This document shows positions 1 through 5,162 of a DNA stretch of 5,162 nucleotides, piece after piece; the stretch's first letter is position 1; the number at the start of each line of letters is the position of its first letter. Origin of the DNA: an uncultured Collinsella sp. (GTDB lineage: Bacteria; Actinomycetota; Coriobacteriia; Coriobacteriales; Coriobacteriaceae). The stretch covers positions 1-5,162 of the forward strand of contig UQHR01000059.1 in NCBI GenBank assembly GCA_900540905.1, read 5' to 3'. The notes beneath the pieces were generated by a model. The model did no database searches and was not told the DNA's origin. It worked only from the letters and a program-made list of their open reading frames with translations. Both the position numbers and the translations under genes were made by a program.

Positions 1-126
1 GTTCCTCAGGGCGCTCGTCCGGGAGGGCGGGATGCCGTTCGAGATGAGGGTCAAGACGCCGGCGCCCGATGGGGAGACGGCGAGTTAGCCGGCAGGTCGG
101 CATGTCAATCCTGGTCTAACAGAGCC
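1..126 (+). mobile_element. Insertion sequence, right end (partial)
   Basis: This is the 3' end of an insertion sequence whose body lies beyond the left edge. It holds the tail of a probable transposase reading frame (stop at 86-88), then about 38 bases of non-coding terminus. The presumed outer tip, read inward from the host side, is GGCTCTGTTAGACCAGGATT (reverse complement of 107-126). The identical segment recurs in inverted orientation at 5037-5162. The bases just outside, TTA here and TAA at the other copy, also agree, making the perfect match 129 bases; this could be target preference or chance. I cannot name the IS family. The IS reading rests on the repeat, the coding tail placed next to a defined end, and the interruption of a gene at the other copy. 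Confidence 0.75.
2..88 (+). CDS. Probable transposase, C-terminal fragment
   Basis: An open frame enters from the left edge and ends at TAG 86-88, giving 28 residues that start FLRALVREGG and end DGETAS. The frame stays open to the edge and stops 38 bases before the inferred IS tip, the usual position for the end of a transposase gene. No catalytic residue is included and the fragment is too short for family assignment. It is identical to the fragment on the opposite strand at 5075-5161. The transposase role is inferred from position within a repeated, gene-interrupting element. A passenger protein of the same element is the alternative. Confidence 0.5.
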   Translation, partial: FLRALVREGGMPFEMRVKTPAPDGETAS

Positions 127-128
127 TT

Positions 129-154
129 AAAAAATCATTAGGTACACAATGATT
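129..154 (-). terminator. Weak hairpin plus T-run, leftward
   Basis: Read on the minus strand, AATCATT (154-148), an eight-base loop and AATGATT (139-133) form a seven-pair stem followed at once by six T residues (134-129). This is the geometry of an intrinsic terminator for leftward transcription, but the stem is almost entirely A-T and would be unstable. No leftward gene in the window obviously ends here. It may be a genuine weak terminator, a remnant, or chance in an AT-rich stretch. Confidence 0.2.
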
Positions 155-277
155 GTAAAATCCCCGTCCCAGAAAAATCATTGCGTGGGTGGAACGGCGG
201 TGGCAGTCAAAATAGCCCCGTCCCAAATTAGCTACCGAGCAAATGCGCCCGTTGGGGGAATAGTCGTGCTGCGGCGG

Positions 278-307
278 TTGACAACGAGCTAAACTAGTCG
301 GTAAACA
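278..307 (+). promoter_or_regulatory. Candidate promoter of first LacI regulator
   Basis: A perfect -35 hexamer TTGACA lies at 278-283, followed after 18 bases by TAAACA at 302-307 as a modest -10 (three of six consensus positions). The predicted start would fall about 80 bases before the regulator's start codon. The -10 lies inside the palindrome at 301-312, which suits repression. The -35 is convincing; the -10 is the weaker half. Confidence 0.5.
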
Positions 308-312
308 TTTAC
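301..312. promoter_or_regulatory. Operator-like palindrome GTAAACATTTAC
   Basis: Perfect five-base arms GTAAA and TTTAC surround a two-base centre CA. LacI-family proteins bind even-spaced palindromes of this size, usually with a central CG. The site covers the candidate -10 and lies about 90 bases upstream of a LacI-type gene, so autoregulation by that protein is the simplest reading. The centre is not the canonical CG, and I see no second exact copy in the window. Confidence 0.4.
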
Positions 313-388
313 TATTCTGTTTAGATTGAATTTGCGGTCGTTTAGTTGCCGAGTCATCGAGTCGCGATGCTCCACCACGACCGTTGCT

Positions 389-394
389 AGGGGG
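389..394 (+). promoter_or_regulatory. Ribosome binding site fixing the start at 399
   Basis: AGGGGG lies four bases before ATG 399. It falls inside the reading frame if the in-frame TTG at 384 were used, so it decides for the ATG, which also gives a standard LacI N-terminus. Confidence 0.7.
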
Positions 395-398
395 AACA

Positions 399-1409
399 AT
401 GGCCAAAGCAAGTGTCCGCGAGATCAGCCGCATCACCGGCTTTTCGCCCGCGACCGTATCAAACGCGCTCAATCGCAAGCGCAGCGTGAGCGAGGAGACC
501 GCCAAGGTCATCCTTGAGTGCGCGCAATCGCTCGGCTACCAGCAGTCGACGCAACTCGAGAGCATCCAGTTTGTTCTCGCGCGCAAGACGGGCGCCATCC
601 TTGATGAGAGCACCTTCCATCCTGCGGTGATTGAGGGCGTGGAGCGCCAGGCGCGTCGTCACGGCATGAGCACGAGCTTTGTCTCGCTCGATTTTAGCGA
701 CTTGAACGCCGTGCGCCCGCAGGTCGAGGGCCTTATCGCCGACCCGGCTGCCGCCATCGTGCTGATGGGCACCGAGCTGGGCGAGGAAGACTACGCTTTG
801 TTCGCCAACGCTGCCGCCCACTTGATCGTGCTTGACGGCTGGAGCGACCGCCAGTACTTCGATGCCGTGGTCATTGCCAACACCGATTCGGTGCTTCGTG
901 CCGTGGATTACCTTATCGAGAAGGGTCACAAGCAAATCGGCTACCTGGCAGGCGACCTGCGCATCCGCAATTTTAAGGACCGCGAGCGTGGCTATCGCCA
1001 AGCGCTTGAGGACGCGGGCCTTGAGACCAATCCGACATGGCGCGTCACGCTGGACACCACGCTCGAGGGCGCCTATCGTGACATGGGTGCTTGGCTCGAT
1101 ACGGTCTCGCACGACGATCTGCCGACGGCTTTCTTTGCCGAGAACGACGTGCTCGCCGTGGGTGCTATGCGCGCGTTGAGTGAGCATAGCATTCGCGTGC
1201 CCGAAGATGTCTCGATGATTGGCTTCGACGATCTTTCCGTGGGCGCCTTCTCCAACCCGCCGCTCACCACGGTGCATGTTCCCAAGCACGAGGTGGGCGA
1301 GATCGCGGTGCGCCGTCTGGTGGGCAACATCCGCAATCCCAAGAGCTATACCTGCAAAACGGCCGTGTCGACCTATTTTGTCGAGCGCCAGAGCGTGCGC
1401 GAGCTCTAG
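399..1409 (+). CDS. LacI-family transcriptional regulator (first)
   Basis: A 336-residue DNA-binding regulator, the normal length for the LacI/GalR family, acting in the cytoplasm as a presumed dimer. Residues about 5-25 form the helix-turn-helix (VREISRITGFSPATVSNALN). The periplasmic-binding-protein-like sensor follows from about residue 57, with family hallmarks IGYLAGD near 180, ERGYRQAL near 196, AFFAENDVLAVGAM near 244 and VPEDVSMIGFDD near 267. The hinge after LGY (48-58) lacks the usual P-N-x-x-A-R-x-L pattern. The start at ATG 399 is set by AGGGGG at 389-394; an in-frame TTG at 384 is less likely. An operator-like palindrome over its promoter suggests autoregulation. Its target genes are unclear: it converges on the second regulator and is not paired with an enzyme here. 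The effector is probably a sugar, identity unknown. Confidence 0.93.
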   Translation: MAKASVREISRITGFSPATVSNALNRKRSVSEETAKVILECAQSLGYQQSTQLESIQFVLARKTGAILDESTFHPAVIEGVERQARRHGMSTSFVSLDFSDLNAVRPQVEGLIADPAAAIVLMGTELGEEDYALFANAAAHLIVLDGWSDRQYFDAVVIANTDSVLRAVDYLIEKGHKQIGYLAGDLRIRNFKDRERGYRQALEDAGLETNPTWRVTLDTTLEGAYRDMGAWLDTVSHDDLPTAFFAENDVLAVGAMRALSEHSIRVPEDVSMIGFDDLSVGAFSNPPLTTVHVPKHEVGEIAVRRLVGNIRNPKSYTCKTAVSTYFVERQSVREL

Positions 1410-2401
1410 GCAGAACGGCGCTTGATGAGCGATGCCCCCAGCTCGATCTTGAGCGGGTGGTGTTCGGCCTCGTCGATAATCTCGACGAGGCGCCGTGCGG
1501 CGATGGCGCCCATATACTCCGAAGGAACATTGAGCGTGGTCAGTTGTGGCTGCACGTAGGTTCCGCCGGCGTTGTTGTCGAAGCCGACGATGCGTACGTC
1601 ATCGGGCACGCGATAACCACGCTCGATAAAGGCCTTCATGGCCCCAATAGCTATATCGTCAAAGACAGCGACGTAGTTTTGGGCGAGGGGTTCGCCCGAA
1701 TCAATAATGTCGAGCATGCCGGCGTATGCCTCGTCTGGAGCGACGGCGAGCTCGTGGACGGTGCCGCACTTTTCCGAGCCCGATAGCTGACCGATGGCGT
1801 GCTCGTAGGCGAAGCGTCGTTCGGTGAAGTTGCCCACGGTAACGGGCGTCGTTAACAGCCCGGGGACAGATCCATACTTCGAATGCAGGTACTGCACGGC
1901 TAGCATCATGCTGGCGGCATTGTCGATCTTGACCGTATCGACCTCAGCGCTCATGCATGAGTCCAACAGCAGCAGGGGACAGTCCAGCGATGCAAACGGC
2001 ATAAAATCCGACTCGAACATCTCAGTTGCAAGGATGATGACACCATCGTATTGCGCTTCGGCGATGTCGGCGATCTGTTGCTGAGTGTTTTCGAACGGCG
2101 AGTAGTTCACCAGCGAAAACGAGAATCCCGCGTGTCTAAGGGTGCCCTCGACTCCGGTGAGCATATCGGCGAAGAAGGGGGTCGTAAAGATGCGGCGCCG
2201 GTTAAAGGCAACCAAGGCAACGGTTCCGCTCTTTTGGCGCTCGAACTTAATCTTACTAAAGTCGTAACCCGGAGCTTCGGCGGTGCTCAGTACCAGCTGC
2301 CGTGTTTTTTTGCTTACGCCGCGTCGATTGTTAAGTGCAAGGGAAACGGCCGCTGCCGAAATTCCCAGCTGGTCAGCGATTTGTTTTGCAGTAACGGCCA
2401 T
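1406..2401 (-). CDS. LacI-family transcriptional regulator (second)
   Basis: A 331-residue LacI/GalR-family regulator. Residues 3-24 form the helix-turn-helix (VTAKQIADQLGISAAAVSLALN). The sensor domain begins near residue 60 (GTVALVAFNRR), with FFADMLTGVE near 76, NFTERRFAYEHAI near 191, FDDIAIGAMKAF near 247 and VPDDVRIVGFDN near 265, the last containing the aspartate that usually contacts the ligand. The hinge is unusual: PGYDFSKIKF replaces the canonical segment. I place the start at 2401 because TAGGA sits at 2412-2408 with six bases of spacing; an in-frame ATG at 2431 has no binding site. The gene is divergent from the hydrolase operon across a 152-base AT-rich gap, so it is the best candidate for that operon's local repressor. 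Its stop overlaps the stop of the first regulator by four bases. Confidence 0.93.
   Translation of the reverse strand: MAVTAKQIADQLGISAAAVSLALNNRRGVSKKTRQLVLSTAEAPGYDFSKIKFERQKSGTVALVAFNRRRIFTTPFFADMLTGVEGTLRHAGFSFSLVNYSPFENTQQQIADIAEAQYDGVIILATEMFESDFMPFASLDCPLLLLDSCMSAEVDTVKIDNAASMMLAVQYLHSKYGSVPGLLTTPVTVGNFTERRFAYEHAIGQLSGSEKCGTVHELAVAPDEAYAGMLDIIDSGEPLAQNYVAVFDDIAIGAMKAFIERGYRVPDDVRIVGFDNNAGGTYVQPQLTTLNVPSEYMGAIAARRLVEIIDEAEHHPLKIELGASLIKRRSA
1467..1491. repeat. Perfect 10-bp hairpin inside the second regulator
   Basis: Arms GCCTCGTCGA (1467-1476) and TCGACGAGGC (1482-1491) enclose five bases. The structure is GC-rich and stable, lies 58 bases past the stop of the first regulator and in codons for LVEIIDEA near the C-terminus of the second. 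No T-run follows on either strand, so it is not a standard intrinsic terminator. It could protect the 3' end of the upstream transcript or pause polymerase, or be a by-product of GTCGAG and GACGAG codons. Confidence 0.35.
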
Positions 2402-2407
2402 GGTGGT

Positions 2408-2412
2408 TCCTA
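2408..2412 (-). promoter_or_regulatory. Ribosome binding site fixing the start at 2401
   Basis: TAGGA on the minus strand, six bases before ATG 2401. The longer in-frame alternative beginning at 2431 would place this site inside the coding region and has no binding site of its own. Confidence 0.6.
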
Positions 2413-2450
2413 ACGTTTGTGAACTTACCATGAGCTTAACACCAGGCTGT

Positions 2451-2478
2451 TTATTAAGCTAAATAATTAGTAACTCAA
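2451..2478 (-). promoter_or_regulatory. Candidate promoter of second LacI regulator
   Basis: On the minus strand TTGAGT (2478-2473) and TAATAA (2456-2451) are separated by 16 bases, about 50 bases upstream of the chosen start at 2401. The -10 overlaps the TTAAGCT arm at 2454-2460, so a protein bound to that inverted pair would block it. Hexamer matches are partial. Confidence 0.35.
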
Positions 2479-2553
2479 CTTAAGAATCAATAGAAGTTAA
2501 GTAGCGTCCCCAGTAGAGTCTGTCTCAGCAAACGCAACAGCAAGGGGGACGAG

Positions 2554-4026
2554 ATGATCAGCGGTATTTTTGAAATGCCCATTACGGATGAGAGCTATCC
2601 GTTTTCGAGCGCCGAGCGCTACTGTCATCTGAGTGCAAAGGATTACGTCGAGCGCGAGTATCGCGTTGACGGTACCGCCAACGTGTATCGCACCGCCGAC
2701 GAAGACGGCGGCGTGGAGGTCATGACTGCCGACGCCCCTTATTCCAATCGGATCGTTGTTCGTGCTCCGAAAAATCCGGCGCAAGCGAGTGGCAATGTGG
2801 TCGTGGAGATCATCAATCCCACATCGTTTATGGAAATCGAGCGCATGTGGATTCTGGGTCACGGCGAGTTTGTGCGCTCTGGCGATATCTATGTGGGCAT
2901 TACCAGCAAGCCCAATACCATCGCCAAGCTCAAGGAATTCAATCCCGATCGCTATGCCTTCATGAGCTGGGCAAACCCAACTCCCGAGCGGCCCTTTGAC
3001 TTTGATCCGGAACAGCTCGAACGCGACGGCGCGCTTCCCGACATGGACATCTCCTACGAGACTGGCCTGTTTTGGGATATGCTGACCGATCTTGCGTGGC
3101 TCTTGCGCGGAGACTCCGACCTTAACCCGATCCGCGACTATCCTCGCCAGGCAATTTGCCTTACAGGATGGTCTCAGTCCGGCGCCTATCTGTTCCGCTA
3201 CCTTAACAGTTTTGCCTATCGCGAGGAGGTGCGCCGTGACGGCCGCGTGTTTGACGGATACCTGTCTGGCGGCGGCATCCATTCGATGTGCATTCCCGTC
3301 AACCAGTATGAATGCTGCCGGGAATACGCACACCATCTACTGCGTGTGGAGCACGTCGAGGAGCCGTTTATCGCCCTTCAGACCGAAAGCGAGAACGGTC
3401 GCTTTGAGAGTTGGCGCACGCTTATGCCCGATAGCGACGATCCCGATTTTAAGTACCGGCTGTACGAGGTGACGGGTGCTTCCCACGATACGCAGTGGAG
3501 TTACGTCGACTATTACCAAGACGACGAGGATCTCAAGCGTATCGACCATCTGCCGGTGTATGTCGGTAAGCATGCCGAGGCAAACGCCTATCCGTCGCAG
3601 TATCTGTTCCATGCTGCATTCCGCAATCTGTTCCGCTGGGTCCGTACGGGTGCGGCTCCGGCAACCTGTCCACGCATTGAGCTGGACGCGAGCGGCGAGA
3701 ACGTAAAGGATGCCCTGGGAAATACCAAGGGCGGACTTCGCACCTGCCTGCTCGAGCATCCGTTTGCCCGCTACTCCAACACGAGCTTGGTGGAGCCGGG
3801 GCAGGGCACGGTCGATAAAACGAGCGATAAGGACGGGCTGTTTGGCCACATGGAGTCGTTCTCGGCATCGATGCTCAAAGAGCTGTACGGGTCGCTCGAA
3901 AACTATCGCGCTCTGTGTGAGCGCGATACGGCGATCGAGGTGTCACAAGGCTTTATTTGTGCCGAGGATGCCCAAGCGATCGTTGACTTTGCCATGGCAT
4001 CCGCTCGTGAGCGAGGACTGAACTAG
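2554..4026 (+). CDS. Alpha/beta-hydrolase-domain protein, putative esterase
   Basis: A 490-residue protein resembling the large 'alpha/beta hydrolase domain' family (Abhydrolase_10 type). A nucleophile elbow LTGWSQSG at 203-210 makes Ser207 the likely catalytic serine (G-x-S-x-S followed by G). His311 in TGASHDTQW is the likely catalytic histidine, and Glu278 or Glu280 after PFIALQTE the possible acid; these last two are inferences from order along the chain. No signal peptide or membrane segment is visible, so it should act in the cytoplasm. AAGGGGG at 2542-2548, five bases before the ATG, supports the start. It is first in an operon with the DUF4038 gene 28 bases downstream and is divergent from a LacI regulator, which points to carbohydrate use, for example removing an ester from an imported glycan. 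The substrate is unknown, and the family has few characterised members. Confidence 0.8.
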   Translation: MISGIFEMPITDESYPFSSAERYCHLSAKDYVEREYRVDGTANVYRTADEDGGVEVMTADAPYSNRIVVRAPKNPAQASGNVVVEIINPTSFMEIERMWILGHGEFVRSGDIYVGITSKPNTIAKLKEFNPDRYAFMSWANPTPERPFDFDPEQLERDGALPDMDISYETGLFWDMLTDLAWLLRGDSDLNPIRDYPRQAICLTGWSQSGAYLFRYLNSFAYREEVRRDGRVFDGYLSGGGIHSMCIPVNQYECCREYAHHLLRVEHVEEPFIALQTESENGRFESWRTLMPDSDDPDFKYRLYEVTGASHDTQWSYVDYYQDDEDLKRIDHLPVYVGKHAEANAYPSQYLFHAAFRNLFRWVRTGAAPATCPRIELDASGENVKDALGNTKGGLRTCLLEHPFARYSNTSLVEPGQGTVDKTSDKDGLFGHMESFSASMLKELYGSLENYRALCERDTAIEVSQGFICAEDAQAIVDFAMASARERGLN

Positions 4027-4039
4027 CAGGACTAAGACC

Positions 4040-4048
4040 GGAGAGGGG
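4040..4048 (+). promoter_or_regulatory. Ribosome binding site of the DUF4038 gene
   Basis: GGAGAGGGG lies six bases before ATG 4055 in the 28-base gap after the hydrolase stop. It selects this ATG over the second one at 4061 and supports independent initiation within one transcript. Confidence 0.65.
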
Positions 4049-4054
4049 TCTGCA

Positions 4055-5047
4055 ATGGATATGACGTTGAATCAAGCCGCTGTTGCCGAGATTTGGCGCC
4101 CGGTTGTACTGACGTTTGAGAGCGTCTGTTCGTTCGATAACCCGTTTTTGGATGTTGAGATTTGGGCGGAGTTCACCGGCCCGAGTGGCAGGGTAATTCG
4201 CCGCGAGGCCTACTGGGATGGTGGGCGTACCTACTGCGTGTCGTTTGCCCCGACCGAGCTGGGTGCCTGGAACTATGTTATCGAGGCTCCCGAGCAGACC
4301 GGTCTTAATGGCTGCACGGGCCGCGTCGAGGCCGTGCCGTACGCGGGCGACCTCGATCTGTATCGCCACGGTTTTATCCGCGTTGCAGACGATTCGCGCA
4401 TGTTTGCCTATTCAGATGGTACGCCGTTCTTTTGGCTGGGCGATACCCATTGGGAGTTTGCCTACCGCGAGAGCTGGGATGCGTCGAACCACCCCGGCAT
4501 GACAAACCAATTTCGCGGCATGGTCGACCTACGTGCCAAGCAGGGCTTTACCGTCTATCAGACCAACCTGCGCTCTGACATGGGCGCAGGTGATCGCTAT
4601 TGGATTGACGGTGGCATGGCCAAGGGTGTGGAAGATGTGCCTAATGTGGCCTTCTACCAGCGGGAGCTCGACCGCCGTATGGCCTATATCGCCGATGCGG
4701 GCTTAGTCAATGCGCTTGGGCAAGCGTGGGCGTTTGCCATTCTCGGCGAACATGCCGTGGAACACCAAAAGCACCTCGCCCGCTACCTGGTGGCGCGCTA
4801 TGGTGCATATCCGATGGTGTGGACGCTTGCCGGCGAGGTTGCCGGATACCGCAAAGAAGGTCGAGCCGCCATGATTGACGGCTGGCGTGAGGTCGCCTTG
4901 GAGATTGAGGCACGCGACGGCTATGGTCATCTGGCGACAGCGCACTATACCAACGAGCGCCCCTTTGCCGATTACTACCAGGATGAGCCCTGGATGGACT
5001 TTACGCTCAACCAAGCCGGTCACGGCGATTACATAAGGCTCTGTTAG
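4055..5047 (+). pseudogene. DUF5060/DUF4038 apiosidase-like glycoside hydrolase, 3'-truncated by IS
   Basis: The first about 327 residues are native; the last three (RLC) and the stop come from the insertion-sequence end that begins near 5037. Residues about 12-92 match the DUF5060 beta-sandwich style (WRPVVLTFES, then YWDGGRTYCVSFAPTELGAW). From about 104 a DUF4038 TIM-barrel begins (HGFIRVADDSRMF, FFWLGDTHWEF with Asp130). VWTLAGEV at 255-262 carries Glu261 at the expected position of a first catalytic acid, and NQAGHGD at 319-325 is the late-barrel motif. Relatives run to roughly 450-500 residues, and the second catalytic acid is expected after the GHG motif, so this copy should be inactive. 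GH140 members of the group remove apiose from rhamnogalacturonan II, but the actual sugar here is unknown. There is no signal peptide, suggesting action on imported oligosaccharides. The break could instead reflect a contig end. Confidence 0.8.
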
Positions 5048-5162
5048 ACCAGGATTGACATGCCGACCTGCCGGCTAACTCGCCGTCTCCCCATCGGGCG
5101 CCGGCGTCTTGACCCTCATCTCGAACGGCATCCCGCCCTCCCGGACGAGCGCCCTGAGGAAC
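5037..5162 (-). mobile_element. Insertion sequence, right end (partial, inverted copy)
   Basis: An exact reverse complement of bases 1-126, beginning GGCTCTGTTAGACCAGGATT inside the DUF4038 gene and running to the edge. The jump from protein-like codons to this sequence after residue Ile327 marks the junction. The transposase tail inside it reads on the minus strand, so this copy points away from the module exactly as the left one does: the 3' ends of both elements face inward. No internal divergence between the copies suggests recent or identical elements, or one collapsed repeat in an assembly. Confidence 0.78.
5075..5161 (-). CDS. Probable transposase, C-terminal fragment (second copy)
   Basis: The same 28 codons as at 2-88, on the opposite strand, open to the right edge and ending with TAG at 5077-5075. 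The identical sequence gives no independent support for function. The upstream part of the gene, including any catalytic residues, lies outside the window. Confidence 0.5.
   Translation of the reverse strand, partial: FLRALVREGGMPFEMRVKTPAPDGETAS

Larger units (their letters stand above)
127..398. other. Non-coding leader between IS end and first regulator
   Basis: About 270 bases without a convincing gene. The left part (130-183) is AT-rich and carries three copies of AATCATT in alternating orientation (133-139, 148-154 reversed, 176-182). The sequence CCCCGTCCCA occurs twice, at 162-171 and 216-225, 54 bases apart, each preceded by AAAAT within two bases. From 278 on lies the promoter of the downstream regulator. 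A 47-codon open frame (149-292) runs through the repeats with only a weak AGG upstream and ends inside the promoter, so I do not call it a gene. This DNA may be the original upstream region of the regulator or the remains of whatever the IS disrupted. Confidence 0.6.
2402..2553. promoter_or_regulatory. Divergent control region, regulator / hydrolase operon
   Basis: The stretch 2411-2505 is conspicuously AT-rich between GC-rich genes, as expected for back-to-back promoters. The core CTTA/TAAG recurs: GAACTTACC (2421-2429), AGCTTAAC (2433-2440), TTAAGCT (2454-2460), CAACTTAAG (2476-2484) and AGTTAAGT (2495-2502). AGCTTAA at 2433-2439 and TTAAGCT at 2454-2460 form a perfect seven-base inverted pair. 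These are plausible binding sites for the second regulator, but none is a close-spaced LacI-type palindrome with a CG centre. For the hydrolase side the best promoter I see is weak (TTAGTA at 2467-2472 with TAGAAG at 2491-2496). Confidence 0.5.

Noticed and set aside
149..292. 47-codon open frame on the + strand with repeated SPSQ/APSQ
   Set aside because: It has only a weak AGG before the ATG, ends inside the TTGACA promoter region, and its internal similarity follows from the 54-base DNA repeat. Both strands are open here, so coding is not supported.
116..511. 131-codon open frame on the minus strand across the leader and the start of the first regulator
   Set aside because: It overlaps the IS end, the promoter and the helix-turn-helix codons of a clear LacI gene, has no recognisable domain, and its C-terminus lies in the IS.
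459..1289. 276-codon frame antisense to the first regulator
   Set aside because: A shadow of the GC-rich codon pattern; the + strand protein is a full-length LacI family member.
2497..3336. 279-codon frame antisense to the hydrolase
   Set aside because: A shadow frame with no domain signature, covering the hydrolase control region and its catalytic serine codons.
1..5162. A linear plasmid or phage with 129-base terminal repeats
   Set aside because: The right repeat interrupts a conserved enzyme gene, and both repeats carry a transposase-like tail, which fits IS ends better than replicon termini. No replication genes are present.
1..5162. CRISPR arrays, tRNA or rRNA genes
   Set aside because: No regularly spaced direct repeats, no cloverleaf-like segment with CCA-type end, and no rRNA-like sequence was seen on either strand.

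Overview
The window is a 5,162-base piece of a moderately GC-rich bacterial genome. The style is that of a gut Actinomycetota of the Coriobacteriia type, with Collinsella as my best guess. This rests on composition, strong GGGGG-type ribosome binding sites, paired LacI regulators and cytosolic glycan-degrading enzymes without signal peptides. The genus is an inference from general familiarity, not a match I could run.

Layout, left to right. Bases 1-126 are the end of an insertion sequence carrying the last 28 codons of a probable transposase. Bases 127-398 are a non-coding leader with short repeats, then a promoter and an operator-like palindrome. A LacI-family regulator (399-1409, +) meets a second LacI-family regulator (1406-2401, -) tail to tail; the two stop codons share the same CTAG. 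An AT-rich divergent control region (2402-2553) separates the second regulator from a two-gene operon on the + strand: an alpha/beta-hydrolase-domain protein (2554-4026), then 28 bases later a DUF5060/DUF4038 (GH140, apiosidase-like) putative glycoside hydrolase (4055-5047). The latter is cut off at about residue 327 by a second, inverted copy of the same insertion-sequence end (5037-5162).

Reading of the system. The two enzymes look like a small cytosolic catabolic module. One would be an esterase or related hydrolase, the other would attack a glycosidic bond in a short imported oligosaccharide. The divergently transcribed LacI protein is the natural candidate for its sugar-responsive repressor. 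The first LacI regulator has an operator-like site over its own promoter and may control itself or genes beyond the left edge. No transporter is visible.

The most striking structural signal is that the first and last 129 bases are perfect reverse complements. Both are 3' ends of the same insertion sequence pointing inward. This could mean two inverted IS copies flanking the module (a composite-transposon-like or invertible segment), or simply that the sequence is an assembly contig that stops inside a repeated IS at both ends. Either way, the last enzyme gene is broken as presented.
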